64,000 nucleotides of DNA, from contig NZ_BSTM01000005.1 of assembly GCF_030269515.1 (NCBI RefSeq), positions 226,357 to 290,356 of the forward strand. The letters are read 5' to 3'. The stretch's first letter is position 1. Every line of letters starts with the position of its first letter. The position numbers and the translations under genes were made by a program. This DNA comes from Actinomadura sp. NBRC 104412. GTDB taxonomy: Bacteria; Actinomycetota; Actinomycetes; Streptosporangiales; Streptosporangiaceae. Positions 24,879 to 36,603 of this stretch are shown piece by piece. Below the pieces are notes generated by a model. It did not search any database, had not been told where the DNA came from, and worked only from the letters and a program-made list of their open reading frames with translations.

Positions 24879-26144
24879 TCATCCTTCCGGGGTGGCCCCC
24901 GGACCCGCGCCGAGCCCGAGAATCACACGTCTTAGCTGCTCAAGGGCGTGGACGACGGTCATCCTCCGGATCACCCCGCGAATCTCGGCGCCCACCCCGG
25001 GTACCGGGAGTAGCGGCCGGATCACCCTGGGATCTCCTGTGGGGGTGGCCACTCCGACGAAAATCGTCCCGACCTCGCGGCCGTCCTGCGCCTCGGGTCC
25101 GGCCACACCCGTCACGGCGATCCCATAGGTCGCTCCGAGCCGTTCGCGCGCTCCCGTGGCCATCGCGGCGGCGACGTCCGGGTGCACCGCGCCGTGCTCG
25201 TCCAGAAGCCGGGCCGGAACACCGAGCAACTCCTTCTTCAACGCCGTGGCGTAGGCGACCATTCCCCCGGCGTAGGTGGCCGAGGAGCCGGGCATGCGGG
25301 TCAGCTCCGCGCCGATCAGACCGCCGGTGAGGGACTCCGCCGTGGCCACGGTCGCGGAACGTTCCGCCAGGAGCCCGTGGACGACGCGGTCGAGGGTCTG
25401 GTCCCCGGCGCCGTAGACCGCGTCCCCGAGGAGGTCGCGCGCCGTCCGCTCCGCCTCGTCCAGCCGGGCCGCCGGGTCCGGGCCGGTCGCCGTGATGCGG
25501 ATCTTGACCTCGGCGGGATCGGGCAGGTAGGCGAGCTTGATCCCGTCCATGGCCTCGACCGGGGCCAGCTTGGTGGCCACCACCGACTCCCACAGCCCCG
25601 CGGTGCGCAGGGTACGGCGGGCGGCGCGGTTCTCCCCCGCCAGCTCCGGCAGCACCACTTCCTCGATCATCGTGCGCATCTCGAACGGGACGCCGGGCAG
25701 CGCGTACACCACGCCGCCGGGCAGCTCCACCCGCAGGCCGGCGGCGCTGCCCGCCGAGTTGAGCAGGATCCCGGCGCCCTCCGGGACGTCCGCCATCCGC
25801 AGCGCCATCGGCTGCAACTCCCGCCCCGCCGCCGCGACCCGCTCCCGCAGCCGCCGCTCCAGGCCGGGGTCCCGGACGAGCTTCACCCCCGCGGCCGCCG
25901 CCAGGGCGTCCCTTGTCACATCGTCGTAGGTGGGCCCGAGGCCGCCGGTCGTGATCACCGCGTCGGCGCGGCCCAGCGCCTCCCGCACCGCCTCGGCGAT
26001 CACGTCCAGCTCGTCGCCCACGACCACGCTGCGGGTGACCTCCAGCCCGTGCTCGGCGAGCCGCTGCCCCATCCAGGCCGCGTTCCCGTTGACCGTGTCG
26101 CCGAGAAGCAGCTCGTCCCCGACGGTGACCAGCTCGACCCGCAC
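24879..26144 (-). CDS. cinA: CinA-family nicotinamide-nucleotide amidohydrolase / competence-damage protein
   Basis: 421 residues. The N-terminal molybdopterin-binding-like domain (about 1-170) has VTVGDELLLGDTVN, TTGGLGPTYDDVT and the PGVPFEM segment; the C-terminal CinA domain (about 255-410) has ATAESLTGGLIGAEL and a VTGVAGPEAQDGR loop. CinA proteins hydrolyse NMN and ADP-ribose-type compounds in pyridine nucleotide recycling. GTG 26144 is chosen over an upstream in-frame ATG because GGAGGAGG precedes it and family members start right at this GDELL segment. clgR follows on the same strand. Confidence 0.93.
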   Translation of the reverse strand: MRVELVTVGDELLLGDTVNGNAAWMGQRLAEHGLEVTRSVVVGDELDVIAEAVREALGRADAVITTGGLGPTYDDVTRDALAAAAGVKLVRDPGLERRLRERVAAAGRELQPMALRMADVPEGAGILLNSAGSAAGLRVELPGGVVYALPGVPFEMRTMIEEVVLPELAGENRAARRTLRTAGLWESVVATKLAPVEAMDGIKLAYLPDPAEVKIRITATGPDPAARLDEAERTARDLLGDAVYGAGDQTLDRVVHGLLAERSATVATAESLTGGLIGAELTRMPGSSATYAGGMVAYATALKKELLGVPARLLDEHGAVHPDVAAAMATGARERLGATYGIAVTGVAGPEAQDGREVGTIFVGVATPTGDPRVIRPLLPVPGVGAEIRGVIRRMTVVHALEQLRRVILGLGAGPGATPEG

Positions 26145-26383
26145 CGCGTCCTCCTCCGGCCGACCGGGGGCGCCAGGGCGGCGGCCCGTTATGGCCAAGC
26201 GTTCCCTACAGATCCCTATGTTCGCGGCTCCGAATGTACGGCAACGCCTGGGACGGCCCCGCGCCGCCTCCCCGCTGTCCACATCAGGCCGTTCGGAAAC
26301 GTTGAGACCGCGTAACGGCCCGGACTAAGAATTGATCAAGTATGAGTTTTCGCCCCCCACCGAAAACCAGGGGTTACCACCTC

Positions 26384-26650
26384 GTGACGCATCAAGAGAA
26401 CATCCCCGCATGGATTCGCTCCCTGCCTCGCGTGGACCGTCTCACCTCACGGCAGCGCGAGGTTTTCCTGCTGCTCGGACACGGCATGTCCAACCGCCAG
26501 ATCGCGTGCACCCTGGTGGTGAGCGAGCACACGGTCAAGGCCCATATCGCCAAGATCCTCAAGGAGCTGGGCGTCGAGTCGCGCCTTCAGGCGGGGCTCG
26601 CCGCGCTGCTCTACCTCCAGGAGCGCCATCCGGAGGTGGTCGCCGTATAG
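26384..26650 (+). CDS. Small LuxR-type helix-turn-helix protein
   Basis: About 88 residues consisting almost only of a GerE/LuxR DNA-binding domain: LTSRQREVFLLLGHGMSNRQ, IACTLVVSEHTVKAHIAKIL. There is no receiver or sensor domain, so its activity must depend on level or on partners. The start is uncertain: GTG 26384 has an AGGGG site, while ATG 26342 would add 14 residues unlike the family and has no ribosome site. It is divergent from cinA. A strong stem-loop lies just after the stop. Confidence 0.85.
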   Translation: MTHQENIPAWIRSLPRVDRLTSRQREVFLLLGHGMSNRQIACTLVVSEHTVKAHIAKILKELGVESRLQAGLAALLYLQERHPEVVAV

Positions 26651-26668
26651 CACCTGACGAGCGACGAC

Positions 26669-26712
26669 GCGAGGGCGGGGCGGACCGGGCACCGGCGCGG
26701 CCCCGCCCTCGC
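26669..26712 (+). terminator. Terminator-like stem-loop after the LuxR-type gene
   Basis: Perfect 13 bp arms GCGAGGGCGGGGC and complement with an 18-base loop, starting 19 bp after the stop at 26650. No T-run. Beyond it, 26713-27098 contains an AT-richer stretch (26740-26830) with no supported gene, and the inverted repeat listed next. Confidence 0.6.
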
Positions 26713-27000
26713 CGCGTGACGGGACGCCCCCACCGACCCACCGAACAATTCAATCGTCAAGCAATTCGTCAGAATGCACTTATCCGGAACTCATCCAAAG
26801 TGGCAATTGCCGCGCGCCGCTCGCACCGGGCAGTCTTGAAGCGCATAGGCGGGCCGTCCGAATACAAGGGAGGGTGTCCGGACCCCGCCCACGCACACGG
26901 ATCGGGGAAGTTGAAGAATGAAAGGTCCGGCTGGGAGCGGGCATTTCCCGGATCCGGGGCGGCGCCCGCGGCAGCGGAGCCGGCCGGTGCCGCCCCCCGC

Positions 27001-27038
27001 GTGGTCATGCGGTCATGCCGCCTCGACCGCATGACCAC
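27001..27038. repeat. Perfect 14 bp inverted repeat with 10 bp spacer
   Basis: GTGGTCATGCGGTC and its exact complement flank a 10-base spacer. It lies 61 bp past the end of the DUF1990 gene. A second dyad, GGGGCGGC...GCCGCCCC, sits just to its left (26956-26996). It could end the leftward pgsA operon or bind a dimeric protein. Confidence 0.65.
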
Positions 27039-27098
27039 CACGGGCACGCGCACCCCGGCGGGCCGAGGGCGACCGGCCCGCCGGAACGCGCGCGGCCC

Positions 27099-27611
27099 TC
27101 AGGCACGGGCCAGGCGGCGCAGCACGGCACCGCACCGGCGCGCATAGGCCCGCTGGAACAACCTCCCCAAAGGCCCCGCCGCACGCGCCAGCCGCGTCGC
27201 CGGACGGCTGAACGCCGTGACCGTGAGCCAGACATCCCCTTCGTCGTCCATGTGCACCACGAACGCCTCCTCGCCGGACGAGGGATGCCCCGGCAGCGTC
27301 CCGTACGCCCAGCCCGCGCGCCGCTCGTCCTCCTCGGCCCAGACCACGCGGCAAGGCGCGCGCAACCGCAACGGCCCCACGCCCAACGAGACCTCTACGG
27401 CGACACCGGGCGCCGCCCTGGACGCGGACGCGTTCACCTTGGCGGGCAGGGCCCGGTGCATCCAGAACTCCATCAACGCATCCGCCGCGTTCCGCATCAC
27501 CTCAGGCCCCGAGCCGACCTCCACACGCACCCGAAGCCACGCGTACCCGGGTGGGACGTCCGCGTTCCGTGTCGCCCCCACCTCCGCGTACGTGAAGCCC
27601 TGACCGCCCAT
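27099..27611 (-). CDS. DUF1990 family protein
   Basis: 170 residues with the family pattern FTYAEVGATR, PPGYAWLRVRVEVGSG, GWAYGTLPGHPSSGEEAFVV and VTAFSRPATRLARAAGPLGR. DUF1990 is a SRPBCC-like family of unknown function common in actinobacteria and plants. The ATG overlaps the pgsA stop (TGATG), so it is coupled to pgsA and probably to rimO further upstream. A lipid-related role is only a guess from the neighbour. Confidence 0.85.
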   Translation of the reverse strand: MGGQGFTYAEVGATRNADVPPGYAWLRVRVEVGSGPEVMRNAADALMEFWMHRALPAKVNASASRAAPGVAVEVSLGVGPLRLRAPCRVVWAEEDERRAGWAYGTLPGHPSSGEEAFVVHMDDEGDVWLTVTAFSRPATRLARAAGPLGRLFQRAYARRCGAVLRRLARA

Positions 27612-28192
27612 CACGCGCCGCTGCGGCGGCGCTCGCCCCGCTTGCGCCACACCTGGAGGACGTAGTCGGCCCCGGTCACCAGCGTCACCACCAGCGCCGC
27701 CGCCATCGTCACCCAGCGCACCGGATCCAGCGGACCCGGCAGGATGAAGAACCCGATCGCGACGACCTGAAGCATCGTCTTCAGCTTGCCGCCCTTGCCC
27801 GCCGGGATCACCCCGTACCGGATCACCACGAACCGCATCACGGTGATCCCGATCTCCCTGACCATGATCGCGATGGTCACCCACCACCACAGCTCACCCA
27901 GCAGCGACAGGCTGACCAGAGCTGCACCGATCAGCGCCTTGTCGGCGATCGGGTCGGCGATCTTGCCGAAGTCGGTGACCAGATTGCGCCTGCGGGCGAT
28001 ATCACCGTCGATCTTGTCGGTGATGGAGGCGACCGCGAACACCGCGAGCGCGGCCAGCCGCCACCCGTCCCCCTCCTCGAACAGCAACCACACGAACAGG
28101 GGGACCAGGGCGATCCTGACCAGCGTCAGGATGTTGGCGATGTTCCACAACCCCGCCTGCGGCCGGTCGGAGTCCGCGGTGCCGGCGGTCAC
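27611..28192 (-). CDS. pgsA: CDP-diacylglycerol-glycerol-3-phosphate 3-phosphatidyltransferase
   Basis: 193 residues, several membrane helices, and the full CDP-alcohol phosphotransferase signature D-x2-DG-x2-AR-x8-G-x3-D-x3-D, seen from [11 protein letters not shown] through [12 protein letters not shown]. It makes phosphatidylglycerolphosphate, the first step to phosphatidylglycerol and cardiolipin, at the cytoplasmic membrane. GTG start overlaps the rimO stop in a GTGA. The order rimO-pgsA-clgR/cinA region is common in actinobacteria. A phosphatidylinositol-phosphate synthase is the alternative within the family, but length and context favour PgsA. Confidence 0.9.
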   Translation of the reverse strand: MTAGTADSDRPQAGLWNIANILTLVRIALVPLFVWLLFEEGDGWRLAALAVFAVASITDKIDGDIARRRNLVTDFGKIADPIADKALIGAALVSLSLLGELWWWVTIAIMVREIGITVMRFVVIRYGVIPAGKGGKLKTMLQVVAIGFFILPGPLDPVRWVTMAAALVVTLVTGADYVLQVWRKRGERRRSGA

Positions 28193-29595
28193 GGCCCCTC
28201 CACCCGGCCGATCAGATCCACCCCTGCACTGCCCACGACCCGCGCGGTGACGATCTCCCCGAGCGGCAGCCCGTCCCCCTGCACCAGAACCGTCCCGTCC
28301 ACCTCCGGGGCCTGATGCTCGGCCCGCCCCTCCACACCACCGTCCGCCTTGTCCTCCAGCAGGACACGGACCACCGAACCGACCCGGTCCTCCGCACGCT
28401 GCGCCGTCAACTCCTCGGCCAACGCCGTGACCTCCTCCACCCGCGCGGCCACATCCTCCGGGTCGACCTTGCCGGGCAGACCGGCCGCCTCCGTGCCGTC
28501 CTCGTCCGAGTAGCCGAACACCCCGATCGCGTCCAGACGCGCCTCCGACAGGAACGCCATCAGCTCCTCCACGTCCTCCTCCGACTCGCCGGGGAACCCG
28601 ACGATGAAGTTGGACCGCACCCCCGCCTCCGGCGCCAGATCCCGCACCCGATCGAGCAACTGAAGGAACCGCTCACGATCCCCGAACCGCCGCATCGAAC
28701 GCAACACCGGCCCGCTCGCGTGCTGGAACGACAGGTCGAAGTACGGCACCACCCCATCCGTGCCGCACAGCACCTCGATCAGCCCCGGACGCAGCTCGGC
28801 CGGCTGAAGATAACTGGCCCGGACACGCTCGATCCCGTCCACCGCCGCCAGCCGCGGCAGCAACCCCTCCAACGCCCTCAGGTCACCGAAATCCTTGCCG
28901 TACGACGTGGAGTTCTCGCTGACCAGCACCAGCTCCCGCACACCGTGATCCGCCAGCCACCGCGCCTCCGCCAGCACCTCCTCCGGCCGCCGCGACACGT
29001 ACGCGCCACGGAACGCCGGAATCGCGCAGAACGCGCAACGCCGGTCACAACCGGACGCCAGCTTCAACGGCGCCACCGGCCCCCCGCCCAACCGCCTCCG
29101 CAACACCCGCGGCCCCGAAGCGGGCGCCACCCCGTCCGGCAACTCACCATGCCCAGGCGTCACCACACCCGCCGACGGCCGCTCCACAGGACTGATCGGC
29201 AACAGCGCACGCCGATCCCGCGGCGCATGCGCCGCCCGCCGCCGACCCGCCATCACATCGTCCAGCCGATCCCCGATCGCCGCGTAATCATCGAAGCCCA
29301 ACACGGCATCGGCCTCCGGCAACTCCGCCGCCAGCTCCGCCCCATACCGCTCAGCCAGACACCCCGCCGCCACCACCTTGGCACCCGAATCATGCGCCGC
29401 CAGCAACGTGTCGATCGAATCCTTCTTGGCCGCGTCGATGAACCCGCACGTGTTCACGACCACCACATCAGCATCATCCGCGGACTCGACCAGACCCCAC
29501 CCCGCCTCCTCCATCCGCGCGGCAAGCTCTTCGGAATCAACCTCGTTACGAGCACAACCAAGCGTGACGAGGGAAACAGTACGACGAGTCGACAT
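28189..29595 (-). CDS. rimO: Ribosomal protein uS12 methylthiotransferase
   Basis: 468 residues. The N-terminal UPF0004 part has [20 protein letters not shown] and AAGCLAERY, whose cysteines bind one 4Fe-4S cluster. The radical SAM motif [13 protein letters not shown] near residue 180 binds the second. A C-terminal TRAM domain follows. RimO adds a methylthio group to an aspartate of S12. ATG 29595 ([20 protein letters not shown]) has an AGGGG site upstream and matches family starts. It leads the rimO-pgsA-DUF1990 operon. Confidence 0.95.
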   Translation of the reverse strand: MSTRRTVSLVTLGCARNEVDSEELAARMEEAGWGLVESADDADVVVVNTCGFIDAAKKDSIDTLLAAHDSGAKVVAAGCLAERYGAELAAELPEADAVLGFDDYAAIGDRLDDVMAGRRRAAHAPRDRRALLPISPVERPSAGVVTPGHGELPDGVAPASGPRVLRRRLGGGPVAPLKLASGCDRRCAFCAIPAFRGAYVSRRPEEVLAEARWLADHGVRELVLVSENSTSYGKDFGDLRALEGLLPRLAAVDGIERVRASYLQPAELRPGLIEVLCGTDGVVPYFDLSFQHASGPVLRSMRRFGDRERFLQLLDRVRDLAPEAGVRSNFIVGFPGESEEDVEELMAFLSEARLDAIGVFGYSDEDGTEAAGLPGKVDPEDVAARVEEVTALAEELTAQRAEDRVGSVVRVLLEDKADGGVEGRAEHQAPEVDGTVLVQGDGLPLGEIVTARVVGSAGVDLIGRVEGP

Positions 29596-29615
29596 GCCCC
29601 TAACCGTAACGGGAG

Positions 29616-29643
29616 TGTCATTGTGGGGGGGCGACCCCCCACA
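29616..29643. repeat. 28 bp repeat forming a GCGA-loop hairpin, copy 1
   Basis: The same 28 bases occur at 29779-29806. Each folds into GTGGGGGG-GCGA-CCCCCCAC, a stem with a GNRA tetraloop. The copies bracket a 135 bp stretch of GGGGCTCCGCCCC-type sequence common in actinomycete spacers. This copy lies just upstream of rimO and may end the leftward RodZ-like gene or be a mobile-type repeat remnant. Confidence 0.7.
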
Positions 29644-29778
29644 CCCCCCGATGCCGGGGCCAGCGGGACCCCGCCGCTCGCCTTGACGGCTCGCGGCGGT
29701 GCCCACTGACCCCGGGCGGGGCTCTGCCCCGCGCCCCGGTCAGGGGCTCCGCCCCCGACACCCCCGTTGGGGCTCTTG

Positions 29779-29806
29779 TCATTGTGGGGGGGCGACCCCC
29801 CACAGT
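29779..29806. terminator. 28 bp repeat hairpin, copy 2, at the RodZ-like gene end
   Basis: Exact second copy of 29616-29643, touching the stop of the gene at 29808. Its G/C stem with a GCGA tetraloop should be very stable and probably acts as terminator of that minus-strand gene. Confidence 0.65.
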
Positions 29807-29807
29807 G

Positions 29808-30569
29808 TTACGCGCTGTCGGGGTCTTCTGGGGTGAAGGTGATCCTGTAGACGCTGCCTGGGGAGCCTGGGTAGCCGATGTCCTGGCCGTTGACGGTGAC
29901 GTGGAGGCCGCCGCCGTTGCCGATCAGGATGCTGAGTTTCTCGGGGTCGGTCCATTCGCGGGACTGGCCTTTGCGGAGCAGGCCGCTGAACAGTTGCCTG
30001 CCCTCGTCTCCGCGGACGTTGACCCAGGTCGTGCTGCGCGCTTTGACTTTGAGTTCGACTTCGTCGCGTGGGGCGGCGGCGACGGGGTCCTTGGGCGGTG
30101 TGGTGCTGGGTGAGGCGGAGGTCGTGCCGGGCGCGGGGGCGGCGGGTGTGCCGGCGACCTGCTGGGCGGAGCGGCGTTCGCCGTCGCCGACGCTGTTGAC
30201 GACTTGGACGATGCCGTAGATGAGGACCAGGGCGAGCGCGAACGCCATGGCGGCGCTCCAGTTGGGGGCGCGGCGTTCGCGGAACTCCACCGGGCGTTCC
30301 GGTTCGAACGCGGTCACCGCCGACAGCGGCATGGGGGCGCCGCCGTGCGCGTCGTCGTACTCGCGTACGAGCGGTTCCGGATCGATGCCGATGACGCGGG
30401 CGACGCTGCGGATGTGGCCGCGGGCGTAGAAGTTGCCGCCGCAGGTGCTGAAGTCGTCCTGCTCCATGGCCCGGATGACCGATTCCCGGATCCGGGTCTG
30501 CCTGCTGACCTGGGTCAGGGTGAGACCGGCCCGCTCGCGCTCCCTCGCCAAGGTCTCACCGATGCTCAC
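29808..30569 (-). CDS. RodZ-like HTH membrane protein (DUF4115)
   Basis: 253 residues: N-terminal helix-turn-helix (about 1-70, LARERERAGLTLTQVSRQTR, IRESVIRAME), one membrane helix (AAMAFALALVLIYGIVQVVN, about 104-123), a Pro/Thr-rich linker, then a DUF4115 domain (VELKVKARSTTWVNVRGDEG). This is the RodZ layout; RodZ links MreB to wall synthesis in rods, while the role in actinomycetes is less clear. It lies between ftsK and rimO on the same strand, as in related genomes. Confidence 0.88.
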   Translation of the reverse strand: MSIGETLARERERAGLTLTQVSRQTRIRESVIRAMEQDDFSTCGGNFYARGHIRSVARVIGIDPEPLVREYDDAHGGAPMPLSAVTAFEPERPVEFRERRAPNWSAAMAFALALVLIYGIVQVVNSVGDGERRSAQQVAGTPAAPAPGTTSASPSTTPPKDPVAAAPRDEVELKVKARSTTWVNVRGDEGRQLFSGLLRKGQSREWTDPEKLSILIGNGGGLHVTVNGQDIGYPGSPGSVYRITFTPEDPDSA

Positions 30570-30715
30570 GCCGAGCCTCCTTCAGAGCGTGTCCAGACCG
30601 GAACTGACCGGATGCAACAACTCCAGTGACACCAGTCTAGGAACCGCAATGCCCACTCAGCGAGCGGCAACACGTTCGAAACCGGGCAAGATTTCGCATC
30701 ATTCCGGTGGCGTGT

Positions 30716-33367
<2,652 letters not shown>

Positions 33368-33457
33368 GCTGACGAGCCTAACCAAGGACCCCGTACGTTC
33401 CCGGCAATCCACCCCTCGGGCGTGTTGCCCCTCCGCCCCGGCCGCCCTGACGGCGGG

Positions 33458-35143
33458 TCAGATCTCGACCACCACGGGAACGATCATGGGGCGGCGGCGG
33501 TAGTTCTCGTTGACCCATTTGCCGACCGTGCGGCGGACCAGGCGGCTCATCTGGTTGGTGTCGTTGACCCCGTCGGCCCCCGCCTCCTGCAGCGCGGCCT
33601 CGATGCGCTCGATGACCTCGTCGAAGTCCTCGTTCATGATGCCGGCGCCGCGGGCGTGGATCTCCGGGCCGGCGACCAGCTTGCCCGAGGTGGAGTCGAC
33701 GCCGACGACGATGGAGACGAAGCCCTCCTCGCCGAGGATGCGGCGGTCCTTGAGGGAGGTCTCGGTGACCTCGCCGACCGACAGGCCGTCGACGTACACG
33801 TATCCGGCGGGGACGGCGCCGACGATGGACGCCTTGCCGTCGACCAGGTCGACCACGACGCCGTCCTCGGCGATGACGATGTTCTCGTCCGGGATGCCGG
33901 TGAGCGCGGCCAGCTTCGCGTGCGCGCGCAGGTGGCGCCACTCGCCGTGGATCGGCATGAAGTTGCCCGGCTTGGTCATGTTGAGCACGTACAGCAGCTC
34001 GCCCGCCGACGCGTGCCCGGAGACGTGCACCAGCGCGTTGCCCTTGTGGACGACGCGCGCGCCCCACCGGGTGAGGCCGTTGATGACCGCGTTGATGGCC
34101 GTCTCGTTGCCCGGGATCATCGAGGACGCGAGCATGACGGTGTCGCGTTCGGTGATGCGGATCTGGTGGTCGCGGTTGGCCATCCGCGACAGCGCGGACA
34201 TCGGCTCGCCCTGGGACCCGGTGCACACCAGCACGAGCCGGTCGGGAGGGATGTCGTCGAGCTGGCGGGGCTCGACCATGATGTCCTCGGGCACGTCCAG
34301 GTACCCCAGCTCGCGCGCCACGCCCATGTTGCGCACCATCGAACGGCCGATGAAGCACACCTTGCGGCCGCTGGCCACGGCGGCGTCCAGGACCTGCTGG
34401 ACGCGGTGGACGTGCGAGGCGAAGCAGGCGACGATGATGCGTTCCTGCGCGGTGCGGAAGACGTCGTCCACGACCGGGCCGATGTTGCGCTCGCTGGTGA
34501 CGAACCCCGGGACCTCGGCGTTGGTGGAGTCCGACAGCAGCAGGTCGATGCCCTCGCTGCCGAGCCTGGCGAACCCGCCCAGGTCGGTCAGCCGTCCGTC
34601 CAGCGGAAGCTGGTCCATCTTGAAGTCGCCGGTGTGCAGCACCAGGCCCGCGGGGGTGCGCACCGCCACGGCCAGCGCGTCGGGGATGGAGTGGTTGACC
34701 GACAGGAACTCCAGGTCGAACGGGCCGAACGGCCGCCTGTCGCCCTCCTTGACCTCGACCGTGCTGGGCTTGATGCGGTGCTCGGTGAGCTTGGCCTCCA
34801 GCAGCGCCAGCGTCAGCTTGGAGCCGGCGATCGGCAGGTCGGGCCGCTCCCGCAGCAGGTACGGGACGGCGCCGATGTGGTCCTCGTGACCGTGGGTGAG
34901 CAGGACGGCCTCCACCCGGTCGAGGCGGTCCCTGATGTACTCGAAGTCGGGCAGGATCAGGTCGACGCCCGGCTGCTCGGTCTCGGGGAACAGCACCCCG
35001 CAGTCCACGATCAGCAACCTGCCCGCGTATTCGAACACGGTCATGTTGCGGCCGATCTCCCCGAGCCCGCCCAGCGCGACGATGCGCAGGCCGTTCTCGG
35101 GGAGTTCGGGAGGTTCCGGCAGCTCCGGGTGAGGGTGACTCAC
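33458..35143 (-). CDS. rnj: Ribonuclease J
   Basis: 561 residues of the metallo-beta-lactamase/beta-CASP fold. The zinc site LLTHGHEDHIGAVPYL is near residue 83, with HTGDFKMD and VHVSGHAS further along. RNase J is a 5'-3' exo- and endoribonuclease for mRNA turnover and rRNA maturation. The GTG start overlaps the dapA stop (GTGA), so the two are co-translated; this dapA-rnj pair is typical of actinobacteria. Confidence 0.95.
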   Translation of the reverse strand: MSHPHPELPEPPELPENGLRIVALGGLGEIGRNMTVFEYAGRLLIVDCGVLFPETEQPGVDLILPDFEYIRDRLDRVEAVLLTHGHEDHIGAVPYLLRERPDLPIAGSKLTLALLEAKLTEHRIKPSTVEVKEGDRRPFGPFDLEFLSVNHSIPDALAVAVRTPAGLVLHTGDFKMDQLPLDGRLTDLGGFARLGSEGIDLLLSDSTNAEVPGFVTSERNIGPVVDDVFRTAQERIIVACFASHVHRVQQVLDAAVASGRKVCFIGRSMVRNMGVARELGYLDVPEDIMVEPRQLDDIPPDRLVLVCTGSQGEPMSALSRMANRDHQIRITERDTVMLASSMIPGNETAINAVINGLTRWGARVVHKGNALVHVSGHASAGELLYVLNMTKPGNFMPIHGEWRHLRAHAKLAALTGIPDENIVIAEDGVVVDLVDGKASIVGAVPAGYVYVDGLSVGEVTETSLKDRRILGEEGFVSIVVGVDSTSGKLVAGPEIHARGAGIMNEDFDEVIERIEAALQEAGADGVNDTNQMSRLVRRTVGKWVNENYRRRPMIVPVVVEI

Positions 35144-36075
35144 CGGGCGACCTCCGGGATGGTGACCTCAGGCACTTTGACTCCCCCTATCACGAGGTCT
35201 TCACGCAGGCGCGCCGCGAACTCCAGCGAGGCGTCCACCAGGGGCGCGCGCACGCTGCCCCCCGGCAGGCCCAGCAGGTTCAGCGCGGCCTTGACGGCGA
35301 TGGCGCCCTGCGTACGGGTCATGATGGCGGTGACCACGGGGATCAGCCTGCGGTGGATGTCCAGCGCCCGCTCCCGGTCACCGGCCAGGTGCGCCTCGAT
35401 CATCTCATGCAGATCGGCCCCGACGACATGACCGACCACGCTGACGAACCCGCAGGCGCCCACCGACAGCCAGGGCAGGTTGAGGGCGTCGTCGCCGGAG
35501 TAGAAGGCCAGGTCGGTGTCCGCCATGACCGCCGAACCCGCGAACAGGTCGCCCTTGGCGTCCTTGACCGCGACGATCCGCGGGTGCTCGCCCAGCTTCA
35601 GCAGCGTGTCGGTGAGGATCGGCACCCCGGTGCGGCCCGGGATGTCGTACAGGAGGCACGGCAGGCCCGACGCGTCCGCCACCGTGGTGAAGTGGTGCAG
35701 CAACCCCTCCTGCGGGGGTTTGTTGTAGTACGGGGTGACGACGAGCGCGCCGTCGGCGCCCGCCTCCTCCGCCGCCCGTGCGAGCTCGCAGCTGTGCGCG
35801 GTGTCGTTGGTGCCGACACCGGCGACGACCACCGCGCGGTCCCCCACGGCGTCGATCACCGTGCGCAGCAGGCGGTCCTTCTCGGCGTCGCTCGTCGTCG
35901 GCGACTCCCCCGTCGTCCCGCTGATGACGAGGCCGTCGTTGCGCTGCTCGTCGACCAGGTAGGTCGCGAGCCGGGCGGCTCCGTCGTAGTCGACCCCTCC
36001 GTCGGGCCGGAACGGCGTGACCATCGCGGTCAGCATCCTCCCGAAGGGAGCGCCGCTTGTAGTGCTGGGTGCCAT
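35140..36075 (-). CDS. dapA: 4-hydroxy-tetrahydrodipicolinate synthase
   Basis: 311 residues. It carries GTTGESPT, VTPYYNKPP (Tyr 116/117), LLYDIPGRTG with Tyr 143, and the Schiff-base lysine 171 in IVAVKDAKG. It condenses pyruvate with aspartate semialdehyde to start the lysine/diaminopimelate branch. ATG 36075 gives the usual length, but the bases before it form a perfect palindrome and no Shine-Dalgarno, so the message may be leaderless or regulated there. dapB lies about 12 kb away at 48111. Confidence 0.95.
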   Translation of the reverse strand: MAPSTTSGAPFGRMLTAMVTPFRPDGGVDYDGAARLATYLVDEQRNDGLVISGTTGESPTTSDAEKDRLLRTVIDAVGDRAVVVAGVGTNDTAHSCELARAAEEAGADGALVVTPYYNKPPQEGLLHHFTTVADASGLPCLLYDIPGRTGVPILTDTLLKLGEHPRIVAVKDAKGDLFAGSAVMADTDLAFYSGDDALNLPWLSVGACGFVSVVGHVVGADLHEMIEAHLAGDRERALDIHRRLIPVVTAIMTRTQGAIAVKAALNLLGLPGGSVRAPLVDASLEFAARLREDLVIGGVKVPEVTIPEVAR

Positions 36076-36080
36076 GCATC

Positions 36081-36094
36081 GAACGGTACCGTTC
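36081..36094. promoter_or_regulatory. Perfect 14 bp palindrome at the dapA 5' end
   Basis: GAACGGTACCGTTC lies only five bases upstream of the dapA start codon, occupying the place of a ribosome site. It is self-complementary throughout and suggests an operator for a dimeric regulator, or a hairpin in the leader. Confidence 0.5.
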
Positions 36095-36184
36095 CGCACG
36101 CCCGGCTTGGACCCGCAGGTCCCCACAATTACCCTCTTGTCTTGCAACTTTGCCGTGCCCTGCCGGCGCGTCGATCGACACAGC

Positions 36185-36232
36185 AGAAGCCGCCCGCCAC
36201 ACGCTCGGGGGTACGTGTGGCGGGCGGCTTCT
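36185..36232. terminator. Long perfect hairpin, 19 bp arms
   Basis: AGAAGCCGCCCGCCACACG and its exact complement flank a 10-base loop. It lies between the 62-residue gene (ends 36415) and dapA (starts 36075). It most likely ends leftward transcription before dapA. On the plus strand it is followed by TTACCTCC, so there is no good T-run either way. Confidence 0.7.
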
Positions 36233-36414
36233 TACCTCCACATCGTGGCACGCAAATGCCTCGTTACAGGGCCAGTCCGGCTACGTCCCGGACTCGGTTG
36301 GGTAACGCGCCCGCTGCGGACCGCCCCGGAGATCATCGGTCCCGGTCGCGTTCCCAGGGTCTCGCCGTCCGGTGCCGCCCGCCGGGCCGCGGCCCGGCCT
36401 CTCCGGCGGTCCGG

Positions 36415-36603
36415 CTAGCGGGACTCGCTCAGCTCGCTGAGGCGCGCCCGCAGCTCGTTCACATCGGGAGTGCGCACGAGCTCGTTGCCGCGCACCGCCC
36501 ACCAGTGGCCGGAGCCACCACGGCCGATCCGCCATCCGGCGAACTCGGCCGACAGCTCGGTCAGCTTGTCGGACTCATGCCACCCGGTCCGATTGACGCT
36601 CAT
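36415..36603 (-). CDS. Small hypothetical protein with GWRIGRGGSGHWWAVR motif
   Basis: 62 residues. The pattern ESDKLTELSAEFAGWRIGRG followed by GHWWAVRG and a C-terminal LRARLSEL helix recalls a group of small actinomycete proteins of unknown role. A start at ATG 36603 is plausible but lacks a strong ribosome site. Just upstream (36623-36650) a 14 bp sequence CTAGATCCGCACTA is tandemly repeated with one mismatch. Confidence 0.6.
   Translation of the reverse strand: MSVNRTGWHESDKLTELSAEFAGWRIGRGGSGHWWAVRGNELVRTPDVNELRARLSELSESR

Noticed and set aside
36142-36232. Riboswitch (for example lysine type) upstream of dapA
   Set aside because: Only a simple hairpin is seen; none of the conserved lysine riboswitch parts could be recognised.
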